Source of the DNA: Legionellales bacterium
Lineage (GTDB): Bacteria; Pseudomonadota; Gammaproteobacteria; UBA1113
Assembly: GCA_002709565.1 (NCBI GenBank)
Contig: PAPY01000005.1
Location: forward strand, 1 to 41,759
DNA length: 41,759 nt
Direction: 5' to 3'
In this document: positions 8,580-17,340 of the stretch, piece by piece
How the letters are laid out: the number at the start of each line of letters is the position of its first letter
Position numbering within the stretch: the stretch's first letter is position 1
Notes under the pieces: model-generated
What the model was told of the DNA's origin: nothing
What the model saw: only the letters and a program-made list of their open reading frames with translations
Databases searched by the model: none
Program-made: the position numbers and the translations under genes

Positions 8580-9373
8580 TGGCGTTTCTTAGCGAGTTTG
8601 CGCGCTGTGCGCTTGTTAATCTGTCGAGATAATTTCTTGCCGTAAGCATTCAGCGTCTCAGTCCCCAGATACTTAGTCAAAAAACGCTGTCTATCATCAG
8701 GACTAGTCCACCATTGCGAATAACGGTGCAGATTACAGAGATCACGAACGCTGCGCTGGAATCGCAGTGGCCACTGTCGAGCTTTTTCTAAATCAATAAA
8801 GCGCACATCGATATTTGTCTTATCAGTGATTTTAATGAAAATATGTTTAGGATACAGACAACCATGGCGTAGCCCTTGTTGATGCAACTGACGTACTACC
8901 AGTGCTACATTATCAATGATGGAATGGCGTAAAGAGCTATCAATATCGCTTGCTGAGTTATTATCAATGAAGTCTTGCAGCGATGTATACTCCGTTAGCG
9001 CTTCTGTGATCAGAATAGCCTGTTGATTGCCGTTCACCCTGCGCTCACCATAATATACAGGTGTCAGAGTTGGCAGTGCTGCCGCTTTGAAGCGTTTGAT
9101 ATTGTCGATTTCTCGCCTAAATGTGGGTTGGCCCTTAAATGGATGACATAAGCTTTTAAACACATGATTCTGTTGCCGCTTAATATACAGGGTTTTTGTT
9201 TCGCCATTGTCTAGTTGCAGAGTTAGCGTGCCAACACCACTCCAACCGCCACGGCGATCGTTGGGTTCCTCAACCCATTCGGCTTGGGCTTCCCAGAGTG
9301 AATGAAAATCTGGATAACCATTTGCAACCAAGATGTCTTCCCAATGTGGGGCAATAGTCGTCTTCATGCTCAT
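8576..9373 (-). CDS. InaA-type lipopolysaccharide kinase family protein, paralogue of the next gene
   Basis: A 265-aa kinase-fold protein. The nucleotide-loop motif is WVEEPNDRRGGWSGVGTL near residues 32-49; the catalytic loop is LRHGCLYPKHIFIK, again with cysteine in the aspartate position; the metal-binding site is RFIDLEKARQW. The C-terminus is basic (KRTARKLAKKRQ). It overlaps genes on both sides by four bases. The close match in domain order and motifs to 7764-8579 shows a tandem duplication within the operon. Known InaA-family members include predicted LPS-core kinases of Pseudomonas. The acceptor is not identifiable from sequence. Confidence 0.8.
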   Translation of the reverse strand: MSMKTTIAPHWEDILVANGYPDFHSLWEAQAEWVEEPNDRRGGWSGVGTLTLQLDNGETKTLYIKRQQNHVFKSLCHPFKGQPTFRREIDNIKRFKAAALPTLTPVYYGERRVNGNQQAILITEALTEYTSLQDFIDNNSASDIDSSLRHSIIDNVALVVRQLHQQGLRHGCLYPKHIFIKITDKTNIDVRFIDLEKARQWPLRFQRSVRDLCNLHRYSQWWTSPDDRQRFLTKYLGTETLNAYGKKLSRQINKRTARKLAKKRQ

Positions 9374-10119
9374 TCCCTCCCCGCAAAAAAGGCTAAAACT
9401 TTACGAATAATACGCTTGTCGTTTTTATTCAAGCGCTGAATACCTCTGTATTCAAGATAAAAGCGTAAACGCATGGTGCGAGATAGTTGATATTTGGCAA
9501 CTTTATCGAGACAGGCCAAGTCTTTGATGATACCCCGCGGCAAGAATGGCCAAAGGGCTTTGCGTCCCGCCGGGCAATCAATAAAATACACTGCCGGGAT
9601 CTTGGTATTGGTAACTAAGATATTGCGCCACTTTAAGTCATTATGGACAAAACGGTTCTGATGCAAGGTATAGGTGTATTTTGCGACTTGTTTAATGATG
9701 CTCAGCAACCAGTCTTTGTCTCTTAGGCGTGGATCATTGTTGCGTGCCAAATTCGCCAAATCATCGGTGTTAGAGACTTCCTTAGTCACCAAGATCCCAG
9801 GCTTGCATTTGCGTGGGATACGGCTCTCACCAAAGGCAATAATCTCTGGCGTTGGAATATTCAACTCACGAAAATGCCGAAGATTACGCCATTCACGCCG
9901 TGCGCGGCTCGTGCCAATATATTTACGCAAGTTTCGCCCAGCACGAAAATAATGTTTGAGGTAATAGTGTTTGTCATTAAGGGTAAGTTTCACAACCCGG
10001 TTCATTTTATTGTTTGCTAATTCTTCGCCATCTGCTTTGCAAGCAATGGTAAAGTTCGGAAAACGCTTAGCAAACTCACTGTCATGATAGTCTTGGTTGA
10101 TCCACCAAATTGTCCTCAT
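9370..10119 (-). CDS. WaaP/RIO-like LPS core sugar kinase
   Basis: A 249-aa kinase-fold protein with a complete set of catalytic elements. These are the phosphate-anchoring lysine region YYLKHYFRAGRNLRKYIG (about residues 52-69), the catalytic loop FVHNDLKWRNILV with the HND aspartate and downstream asparagine, and FIDCPAG as the metal-binding (DFG-equivalent) segment. It lies directly after waaP with a four-base overlap, the place occupied by a second heptose kinase gene (wapP region) in Pseudomonas aeruginosa. The likely role is phosphorylation of an inner-core heptose in the cytoplasm before export. Activity is expected; the exact position modified is inference. Confidence 0.82.
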   Translation of the reverse strand: MRTIWWINQDYHDSEFAKRFPNFTIACKADGEELANNKMNRVVKLTLNDKHYYLKHYFRAGRNLRKYIGTSRARREWRNLRHFRELNIPTPEIIAFGESRIPRKCKPGILVTKEVSNTDDLANLARNNDPRLRDKDWLLSIIKQVAKYTYTLHQNRFVHNDLKWRNILVTNTKIPAVYFIDCPAGRKALWPFLPRGIIKDLACLDKVAKYQLSRTMRLRFYLEYRGIQRLNKNDKRIIRKVLAFFAGRE

Positions 10120-10922
10120 GCCAACCTCCCATGCGCTGCTAGGGTTTGTTGGAACTCATTATCAAGTTTCAGCGCACGGCTAGCGACTGCCCGCCAAAAG
10201 GCGACATCTTCGTACAGGGTACGTCGCAATGACTTGCCCGTATAGCGCTTCATAAAACGAAAACAATCTCGCTTAGTCAATCCAATATGCAAAGCAGAAA
10301 AATACAGTCCACCCACATCTTTAACACGCCATCGTAGTGGTAAGCATTGACGCTGTTGTGCGCGGTGCAAATCAATCAGGTAGATGGTCGGGCCTGATTG
10401 TTCAAGGGATGATTTATCAAGAATAAAGTGACAAAGGTATAAATCACGGTGATTAATGCCATTATCATGTAATTGCTTGGTGATTGCTGTGACCTTATCC
10501 AATAACTGTTGTTTCAAAGCAAAGCTCGGCGGCTTCTCACCCCAGGTTGCACATAATGTTTCGAGGCTAATGATATTGCTTAATTCTTTGGTGATAATAA
10601 AAGACTGCTGCGTGGCTGGATTGACACCCCGTTTACCATATCCCACAATATCCATCGTCGCAATGCCAAGCGCATGCAAGCGTTTGATAGCATGGTATTC
10701 ATTGCTGGCCCCCAGTACTGGTAAGCGCAGGGTAAGAAGATTTTTTAGAATTTCTCTCCAACCTACACCTTGATGAGTCTTGATAAAGTACCCTTGACCA
10801 TCACGTTCAATGCGCACTACCCGACGATTGGCACATTGACGAAACACTTGTCCATCCAACGCCATTACTTCGTTAAAGCTGGTCTTGGTAAAAGGAGCAG
10901 ATAAACACAGCTGACTAGCCAT
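10116..10922 (-). CDS. waaP: LPS core heptose(I) kinase WaaP/RfaP
   Basis: A 268-aa WaaP, which uses ATP to phosphorylate heptose I of the LPS inner core. Diagnostic elements are the N-terminal VVRIERDGQGYFIKTHQGVG with the ATP-binding lysine, EYHAIKRLHALGIATM, the catalytic loop NGINHRDLYLCHFILD (residues about 163-178), and YLIDLHRAQ carrying the metal-binding aspartate. The C-terminal FMKRYTGKSLR is also typical. Length is as usual (about 265-270). It overlaps waaG by eight bases and the next kinase by four. In Pseudomonas WaaP is needed for complete core synthesis and LPS export, so this gene may be important for envelope integrity here. Confidence 0.93.
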   Translation of the reverse strand: MASQLCLSAPFTKTSFNEVMALDGQVFRQCANRRVVRIERDGQGYFIKTHQGVGWREILKNLLTLRLPVLGASNEYHAIKRLHALGIATMDIVGYGKRGVNPATQQSFIITKELSNIISLETLCATWGEKPPSFALKQQLLDKVTAITKQLHDNGINHRDLYLCHFILDKSSLEQSGPTIYLIDLHRAQQRQCLPLRWRVKDVGGLYFSALHIGLTKRDCFRFMKRYTGKSLRRTLYEDVAFWRAVASRALKLDNEFQQTLAAHGRLA

Positions 10923-12054
10923 TCGCTAACTCCTTGGCTTGGCCTGCTGACTCGACAAGGCTAACCACAAAATTTGGCATATCGTATAAATCTTCCGACT
11001 CACCATAAGCAACTCCCCTCGCAGACCATTGCCCTTGCTCCTCGGTACGTAGCATGTCGAGTAATTGTTGATTCATGGTTGTTTGGTCGAAGGGGGATGT
11101 GATTAACTGACCACAACCTGACTGGGTAACATGATTAGCGTAACCACACACATCCGTCGCCAGTACGGGTAGACCTGCAACAATGGCTTCTAGAATCACT
11201 GTGCCAGTATTCTCACTATAAGCAGGATGAATTAAACAATCCGCTGCAAATAAGAACCGTGGGATATCTGTTCGGCCCGGCAAAATTGTCACGTTATCCT
11301 TGATTCCAAGACTCTTTGCCATTTGAATAAAACTATCAGGCTTGTCTTGCCCAATCACCACAAAGCGAACTTGGCGCCGCAGCTCAGCTGGCAATGCTGC
11401 CACAGAACGTAATGCTCTATCTAAGCCTTTGGTCTTGAAGCCCGAACCTACCATCAGCAATAATTTATCGTCAGCATCAATACCCAGCTCTTGACGTATA
11501 CCGCGACCGATGTCACGATGGTTAACTGGCGGTAGGCGGTCCCGCGCAATCCCTGGCGGTAATAAATGAAAACGCGTGGCTGGCGTATGGTAATAATCAA
11601 TAAAGTCTTGTTTTTGTAAATCCGTTAAGTGCAACACGTGGCAATGCCCATCGGCTGCAAATACGGCACGCTCAAGAGCCGCTAAACACCGGTAACGCAA
11701 ACTTAAGCGGGACAGGGGATGACGTAGCGTTGCCATTTTGACGGTGTAACAGGGATCTGCAGCATAATAGAAATCAAGCCCTGGCATTTTATTGAAGCCA
11801 ATTACCGCAGCGTATTGCTCGGCTTGCAGGCGCGCCAACACTTGCTTAGCAAACAAATAATAACGTCGGTGATTACTTAAGGCTTTGACGTTGATCACCG
11901 TCAGTGAGGTTCCGGGAATACTATCCCCTTGCCATTCAAGGGCATAAATATCGACTGTATGCCCCCGTGCTAAACATTGCTCGATAATATGCTTAAAATC
12001 ACGCTGCAAACCGCCATAGGGGAAGTATTTAAAGAGACAAAAGGCTAATCGCAC
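10915..12054 (-). CDS. waaG: LPS core glycosyltransferase WaaG/RfaG (GT4)
   Basis: A 379-aa GT-B enzyme that adds the first hexose (glucose in enterics) to heptose II of the inner core. I place the start at a GTG (12054): translation there gives MRLAFCLFKYFPYGGLQRDF, the canonical WaaG N-terminus, and GGGAGG sits about seven bases upstream. The longer ATG reading from 12111 runs through the waaC coding end and is unlikely. Other family features are YYAADPCYTVKMA, the donor-site segment GSGFKTKGLDRALRSV near residue 205, and HPAYSENTGTVILEAIVAGL with the nucleotide-binding glutamates. It overlaps waaC by ten bases. Confidence 0.92.
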   Translation of the reverse strand: MRLAFCLFKYFPYGGLQRDFKHIIEQCLARGHTVDIYALEWQGDSIPGTSLTVINVKALSNHRRYYLFAKQVLARLQAEQYAAVIGFNKMPGLDFYYAADPCYTVKMATLRHPLSRLSLRYRCLAALERAVFAADGHCHVLHLTDLQKQDFIDYYHTPATRFHLLPPGIARDRLPPVNHRDIGRGIRQELGIDADDKLLLMVGSGFKTKGLDRALRSVAALPAELRRQVRFVVIGQDKPDSFIQMAKSLGIKDNVTILPGRTDIPRFLFAADCLIHPAYSENTGTVILEAIVAGLPVLATDVCGYANHVTQSGCGQLITSPFDQTTMNQQLLDMLRTEEQGQWSARGVAYGESEDLYDMPNFVVSLVESAGQAKELANG

Positions 12055-13070
12055 GCCAAAGCCTCCCGCAATCGTTGCCAGACTGCCAGTGGCGGCAGAC
12101 GCATAAAGCACGCCGGCTCAACATCACGCGGCCCTTTGTAGGTACAGCTTTTTTGTAGGCAAGGCGCGCAAGAAAATTGCGCGGCTAAATGAATTTGATT
12201 AGCACCATCGGTACCGGTTAATACGGGATCTGTGGGGCCATACAGCGAAATCGTTGGCAATGCCATCGCCGCCGCTAAATGCCCTAAACCCGTATCCACG
12301 GCAACAGCCATTTTAGCATTCGCTAATACACCGGCGATTTCGGCCAGGTTCATTTTGGGTAATACGGTTGCCTTATCTGATACTGCAGCAATGCGCCGAG
12401 CTCGTTCCCGTTCTGTATCATTACCCCAGGGTAAAAGCACATTAAAATCAGCCGTGGTTGCGAGTTTGGTTAACTCATGCCAATAAGACTCGGGCCAATG
12501 TTTGGTTGCCCAGGTGGTGCCATGCAAAAATACTAAGCTATTGTCACCTATCGTTTGCTGCGGCAATTTATCCGTATCAACCCCATAGTCAGCTACTGTT
12601 TTTGGCAATTCATATCCCAGAACTTGAGAGAATAATTGCCGCGCTCGCACCACCGCATGTTGTTTGAATTCAACGGTATATTTTTTATGATAAGCCAGTG
12701 ACGCAAGCCCTTCTCTGGCGGACTTGAAATCCAAACCACAGCGTAGTCCCCGCGCCATACGGGTCACCATCGCGCTTTTTATCAAACCTTGGGCATCAAT
12801 GATAATGTCGTATTGTTCAGCTTTAATTTCTTGGCGGAACTGTTGCCAAGCTGCATCGCCGCGCAATGACAATGGCATTTTGCGCCAACGTCGCAATGCC
12901 ACTGGGATAACCCGCTTAACCCGCGGATGCCAAGCAGGGATCTCTTTAAACGGTGCTTCAACCACCCAATCAAATTCGATATCTGGAATGGCTTTTGCTG
13001 CATCGGTCAATGCCGGTAACGTATGGATAACATCACCCATGGATGAGGTTTTTATGATTAATACTTTCAT
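12045..13070 (-). CDS. waaC: ADP-heptose:Kdo heptosyltransferase I WaaC
   Basis: A 341-aa GT9 enzyme that transfers L-glycero-D-manno-heptose from ADP-heptose to Kdo of lipid A. The N-terminus MKVLIIKTSSMGDVIHTLPA and the VAVDTGLGHLAAAMALPTISLYGPTDP segment are hallmarks of heptosyltransferase I, where the D-T-G-L-x-H motif binds ADP-heptose. VFLHGTTWATKHWPESYW and a C-terminal SCAPCLQKSCTYKGPRDVEP cysteine cluster are also typical. The start overlaps the waaF stop by one base, so the two are coupled. Confidence in the assignment is very high. Confidence 0.95.
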   Translation of the reverse strand: MKVLIIKTSSMGDVIHTLPALTDAAKAIPDIEFDWVVEAPFKEIPAWHPRVKRVIPVALRRWRKMPLSLRGDAAWQQFRQEIKAEQYDIIIDAQGLIKSAMVTRMARGLRCGLDFKSAREGLASLAYHKKYTVEFKQHAVVRARQLFSQVLGYELPKTVADYGVDTDKLPQQTIGDNSLVFLHGTTWATKHWPESYWHELTKLATTADFNVLLPWGNDTERERARRIAAVSDKATVLPKMNLAEIAGVLANAKMAVAVDTGLGHLAAAMALPTISLYGPTDPVLTGTDGANQIHLAAQFSCAPCLQKSCTYKGPRDVEPACFMRLPPLAVWQRLREALACD

Positions 13071-14089
13071 CAGGCAGCTAACTCATCTAGGGCAGTAATG
13101 ACTTTGGCAGGAGCCAATTGTTTAAGACAATTCAAATGCCCCAACGGACATTCACGTTCAAAGCATGGACTGCAGTCCAAACCTTCAGAAATAATTTTGA
13201 CGTTGTCATTTAGCGGTGGCGTGAACTTAGGGCTAGAGGAACCGTACACTGCTACCAACGGTCGATTAAGGGCTGCAGCAATATGCATTAATCCAGAATC
13301 ATTAGTTACAACCTGTGAAGCTTGAGACATAATATCGATAGCTTCAGCCAAGCTTGTTTTACCGGTTAAATCAACACAGCGATTATCGGTCAAGGCTTGA
13401 ATATCTTCTGCCACGGGCTGATCCTTAGGCGAACCTAAGATCCATACTTGCCAACCTTGGGCGAGCTTGTGTTTAGCAACATCCGCGTAATGGTATTCTG
13501 GCCAACGTTTGGCAGGACCGAACTCTGCCCCAGGACAAAGCACCAGAACAGGCTTGTCAGCATTTAAGCCGTGCTTGTTGAGTGCTACAGCTACACTATC
13601 ACTTGATACTTGTAAATTCGGGCGAATTTGCGTCGCCGGCAAAGGCGTGTCAGCCGCTAAACCCAGCGCCATGAAACGCTGAATCATCAACGGTAACGCT
13701 TGTTTATCAAGGCTGCGTACATCATTCAACACACCATAGCGCATTTCACCGCGCCAACCGGTACGTAATGGAATCTTCGCGAAAAAGGGTACCAGGGCAG
13801 ATTTGAAGGAATTCGGCAGTAAGATAGCTTGATCGTATTGATTGGCTCGCAATGATTTGCCTAAACGATAACGTTCCCGTAATGCCAGCACGCCATGGCC
13901 AAAGGGTAAATTTAGCCCTTGGTTAACTTCGGGCATACGCTCGAGCAGGGGTTGACTCCAGCTCGGCGCAATAACATCAATAGTAACCGCTGGGTCTTGT
14001 TGTTTTAGCAGTGTGAACAGGGTCTGGGCCATGACCATATCCCCAACCCAAGCGGGACCAACGACGAGTATGTTACGAGACCTTTTCAA
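13070..14089 (-). CDS. waaF: ADP-heptose:LPS heptosyltransferase II WaaF
   Basis: A 339-aa GT9 enzyme that adds the second heptose to the inner core. Evidence: NILVVGPAWVGDMVMAQTLF at the N-terminus, ILLPNSFKSALVPFFAKIPL, LVLCPGAEFGPAKRWPEYHY, and VTNDSGLMHIAAALNRPLVA with the D-S-G-L-x-H donor-binding motif. It is followed by VYGSSSPKFTPPL and SCFERECPLGHLNCL, both classic for WaaF. It lies eight bases after the zinc-finger gene and runs straight into waaC. Length is as expected. It forms, with waaC, waaG and waaP, the conserved inner-core block. Confidence 0.95.
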   Translation of the reverse strand: MKRSRNILVVGPAWVGDMVMAQTLFTLLKQQDPAVTIDVIAPSWSQPLLERMPEVNQGLNLPFGHGVLALRERYRLGKSLRANQYDQAILLPNSFKSALVPFFAKIPLRTGWRGEMRYGVLNDVRSLDKQALPLMIQRFMALGLAADTPLPATQIRPNLQVSSDSVAVALNKHGLNADKPVLVLCPGAEFGPAKRWPEYHYADVAKHKLAQGWQVWILGSPKDQPVAEDIQALTDNRCVDLTGKTSLAEAIDIMSQASQVVTNDSGLMHIAAALNRPLVAVYGSSSPKFTPPLNDNVKIISEGLDCSPCFERECPLGHLNCLKQLAPAKVITALDELAA

Positions 14090-14097
14090 TGGAATAC

Positions 14098-14295
14098 CTA
14101 TTTATCGTTATCTTCGAGAATGAATTCTGCATCACAGTAGGGGCAAACCGCTTTGCCGCTGGCTTCGATAGGCAAATAGACTTTTGGGTGAGCATCCCAT
14201 ACCCGCATATCCTTGGTTGGGCAGGACAAAGGTAAATCCTTCGCGCTGACGTGGTAAATTCGTTTGGTGTTAGCTCGCTGTGTACCCTGACTCAT
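14098..14295 (-). CDS. zf-CHCC zinc-finger domain protein
   Basis: A 65-aa protein of the short zf-CHCC family (bacterial relatives of the mitochondrial complex I subunit NDUFS6). Metal ligands are visible as LSCPTKDMRVWDAHPKVYL and GKAVCPYCDAEF, giving Cys-x8-His followed by Cys-x2-Cys. Such genes often sit between waaF or ilvE and glnE in gammaproteobacteria; the exact function is not established. It is 29 bases downstream of glnE and eight upstream of waaF, so it is very probably co-transcribed. The family is clear; no role beyond zinc binding can be read from the sequence. Confidence 0.85.
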   Translation of the reverse strand: MSQGTQRANTKRIYHVSAKDLPLSCPTKDMRVWDAHPKVYLPIEASGKAVCPYCDAEFILEDNDK

Positions 14296-14324
14296 TCTAT
14301 AAAATCCTCTTAACTATCAATAAG

Positions 14325-17204
14325 TTATGCCTCAAAAAGCGCATCCCATTGGGTACAAACAAAGGCTTGTAATGCCTGGTAGTGGCCATCCTCTGGTAAC
14401 CACTGTCCCTCCTGGAGGGCCGCCTCATGAACGATACCTCGGTAGCGTTTGTAGGTCCGTATTAATTCTTCCGCCACCTCATCCGTAAGCACCCCATGTT
14501 CCGATAATTGCTCCAAAATCCGGACATTATCGGAGTATTTTTGTACCCGTGGGTAATTATGTGCCCACAATAAAACGGCGTATTGTACCATAAACTCGAT
14601 ATCTGTTATGCCTCCACGGCTCTTTTTTACATCAAATTCGGTGGTTTTTTGTCCATTTTGGGCTTCTAGCATCTTCTCCCGCATCGACAGGACCTCTTCC
14701 CGTAAAGGCTCTCGCTCCCGGGGCTGGCACAGGACAGCTTGGCGCAGCTCGGTAAACCGCTCGGATAAGTGGGCTGCCCCGCATATCGGCCGAGCCCGGA
14801 TCAGGGCTTGATGCTCCCATGTCCAAGCTTGTTCACTCTGGTAATTGGCAAACGCATCAATGTGGCTCACCAACATGCCTGATTTGCCTGAAGGTCGTAG
14901 GCGAGTATCAACCTCGTACAATTTGCCAGTCTCTGACGCAACCGTAATCAAATGAACAATGCGCTGTCCCATCCGCAAGTAAAATTCACTGTTACTCAAG
15001 GGCCGGGCACCATTGGTCATCAACTGTTGCGGCCCATCGTACAAAAACACCAAATCCAAATCCGAGTTATAACCCAACTCGATACCGCCTAATTTGCCGT
15101 AACCAATAATGACAAATTGCGCCTCAACCATCGGCCCATCTTCATTCATTGGGTAGCCATGTTTATCGATTAAGTTTTTCCAGACAATTTTTTGGATTTG
15201 TTGTAATACAACGGTAGCAATATCAGTTAAATAATCACTGACTTTCATCAGCGGTGATTTATCCATGACGTCGCTGGCAGCAACTTTCAGCACGTTAATA
15301 TGCTTGAATCGTCTGAGGGCGTTGATTTGTTGCTCGTAATCATCTACCGGGATCCCTACCAAATATTGACGTAACTCTGCTAATAAATCATCTAAGGTAA
15401 GGGGGCGATATAATTTGTCTTGATCAATTAAGCCATCCAATAAAAACGGAAACTGTGCCAACAGTCGCGCGAGCCATGCACTGCCACGGCATAAATGTAA
15501 CAGCAATTCTAATGCCCGGGGATTTTCATTCAATAGCGATATATACACACTGCGTTTTACGATATTATCAAGCAATGCAACTATTCTCGAGAACATCGTC
15601 TCATCATCGCCCGCACGTCCCATGAGTAACAGTAATAACGGCATCAATCCATCAAGCCGGGATTGACCTTGTGAGTCCATCGAACGCACACGGTAGCTAT
15701 TTTTAAACGCTAATAATTGCTCGGCCACCATGTCTTCATCGCTAAAGCCTAGCTTGCCTAAACATGTTTCTGGCATTGCTGTAGTTAATAACTGTTGCCA
15801 GATGTTGGTTGCAAGTGATAACTGTTCAGGATCTACTGCCAAGGTTTCCATATCTGTAGCCGGTGTTACCATATTCTCAAAGTGTGCTTTTACCTTATCC
15901 CGGTGGGTATCCAGCACCCGTAAAAACACATCCCACTCCGTGAACCCCATCGAAAAAGCAATCTTTGACTGCGCCAATTCATCACTGGGTAATTCCTGGG
16001 TTTGCTTATCATCAAGCATTTGCAAATGATTTTCGGTGTTGCGAAAGAATTCATACGCTTGTAACAAATCATCTGCTATCACTTGATCTAGGCAATTTAA
16101 TTTGACTAACGCTAATAATGCTGGCACCAATTCGTTGGTTTGTAAGCTTGGTTGTTTACCGCCATGGATTATCTGAAAAGCCTGCACAATAAACTCAATC
16201 TCACGGATTCCACCGGGTCCACGTTTGATATTACTGTAAAGATCTTGTTGGCGGATATCGCGATTGATAGCGTCTTTTAGATCCCGCAAACCTTCTACCA
16301 CACTAAAGTCCACATAACGCCGAAAGACAAATTTTTGTAAGATGCTCTGTAGGGGTTTTGCCTGCTGTAGTTGATTGATAATACGGGCTTTGACTAAGGC
16401 GTAACGTTCCCAAACGCGACCTTGTTCTTGGTAGTAAGCTTCTACGGCATTAAAATTAATCGCCATCGCGCCCGCACTGCCATAGGGGCGCAAACGCATA
16501 TCGACGCGAAACACAAAACCTTCTGCCGTGACATCATTGAGTAATTTAATCAATTGCTGACTTAAGCGCAGAAAAAACGTCTCATTATCCAGTTGTTTGC
16601 CCTGGGTCACCCCCTTGGCAGGATAAGTGAAAATTAAATCCACATCGGACGAAAAATTTAATTCCTTACCGCCAAGCTTGCCTACTGCAATGACAATTAA
16701 GTGTTGCTGACGCCCTTGGTTATCTTCCGGTATACCTAACTCTTCGGATAATAGCTGATAGGTTTTTTCGTATGCCTGTTGGATGCATGCATCGGCAAGG
16801 TTTGATAAATCAGTAATGGTTTCTTCAAGGCTAGCCCAACCACTTAAATCTCGCCAAGCAATACGCAGCATTTCGCGACGCCGAAACTCCCGCAAAATTT
16901 TGGCCGTGGTATCATAGTCCTGTTCTGTGCTGATTAACCCTGCCAACGCCGTTTGTAGATCCGTTGGCGTGTACTGTCGAGTTATTTCACCGCTGGTGAA
17001 TAACTCTTCTAGCACAGCAGGGTGACGCACACAGTTTTGACTAACAAAATCGCTGCAAGCCCAGACCTTCGCCGCGCTGTTAAAAAACTCGGTTTGTTGG
17101 AGCAGCGGACTATCTTCTGCCAACACTTGTTTGACGTCGTGCCAAATAGCTTGTACCTGAGATTGGAGGGAAAGCGGTAATTGGTTAATTGGCAATTCAG
17201 CCAT
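14325..17204 (-). CDS. glnE: glutamine synthetase adenylyltransferase / adenylyl-removing enzyme
   Basis: A 959-aa bifunctional enzyme that adenylylates and deadenylylates glutamine synthetase in response to PII, so it couples nitrogen status to GlnA activity. Two nucleotidyltransferase domains are visible. The N-terminal adenylyl-removase has GKLGGKELNFSSDVDLIFTY near residue 155, and the C-terminal adenylyltransferase has GYGKLGGIELGYNSDLDLVF near 700. Each carries the G-G/S...D-x-D metal site. RGPGGIREIEFIVQAFQ and SRGGITDIEFMVQYAVL follow each domain. I chose the ATG at 17204; a GTG two codons upstream is possible and neither has a good Shine-Dalgarno sequence. Length matches the family. 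It is the first gene of the minus-strand run and divergent from fumC. Confidence 0.95.
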   Translation of the reverse strand: MAELPINQLPLSLQSQVQAIWHDVKQVLAEDSPLLQQTEFFNSAAKVWACSDFVSQNCVRHPAVLEELFTSGEITRQYTPTDLQTALAGLISTEQDYDTTAKILREFRRREMLRIAWRDLSGWASLEETITDLSNLADACIQQAYEKTYQLLSEELGIPEDNQGRQQHLIVIAVGKLGGKELNFSSDVDLIFTYPAKGVTQGKQLDNETFFLRLSQQLIKLLNDVTAEGFVFRVDMRLRPYGSAGAMAINFNAVEAYYQEQGRVWERYALVKARIINQLQQAKPLQSILQKFVFRRYVDFSVVEGLRDLKDAINRDIRQQDLYSNIKRGPGGIREIEFIVQAFQIIHGGKQPSLQTNELVPALLALVKLNCLDQVIADDLLQAYEFFRNTENHLQMLDDKQTQELPSDELAQSKIAFSMGFTEWDVFLRVLDTHRDKVKAHFENMVTPATDMETLAVDPEQLSLATNIWQQLLTTAMPETCLGKLGFSDEDMVAEQLLAFKNSYRVRSMDSQGQSRLDGLMPLLLLLMGRAGDDETMFSRIVALLDNIVKRSVYISLLNENPRALELLLHLCRGSAWLARLLAQFPFLLDGLIDQDKLYRPLTLDDLLAELRQYLVGIPVDDYEQQINALRRFKHINVLKVAASDVMDKSPLMKVSDYLTDIATVVLQQIQKIVWKNLIDKHGYPMNEDGPMVEAQFVIIGYGKLGGIELGYNSDLDLVFLYDGPQQLMTNGARPLSNSEFYLRMGQRIVHLITVASETGKLYEVDTRLRPSGKSGMLVSHIDAFANYQSEQAWTWEHQALIRARPICGAAHLSERFTELRQAVLCQPREREPLREEVLSMREKMLEAQNGQKTTEFDVKKSRGGITDIEFMVQYAVLLWAHNYPRVQKYSDNVRILEQLSEHGVLTDEVAEELIRTYKRYRGIVHEAALQEGQWLPEDGHYQALQAFVCTQWDALFEA

Positions 17205-17275
17205 CGGCACAGTGATCCATTAAGTGATTAGTACCCGCTAATTTACAATGAATACCCTCTGATAACAAACGAAAT

Positions 17276-17304
17276 TGCCCATAAGCTCAGCTTCTGCTAG
17301 CATG
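17276..17304 (+). promoter_or_regulatory. extended -10 promoter for fumC
   Basis: TTGCCC (17276-17281) and TAGCAT (17299-17304) are spaced by 17 bases, and the -10 box is preceded by TGC, the extended -10 signature. Predicted transcription starts about 30 bases before the fumC ATG. This is a prediction from sequence alone. Confidence 0.45.
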
Positions 17305-17340
17305 CGGGCACCTTCGTAGTAACTAAAATAGGCAACACAC

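Noticed and set aside
12055-12111. Longer waaG reading starting inside waaC
   Set aside because: The GTG at 12054 has a good ribosome binding site and gives the canonical WaaG N-terminus.
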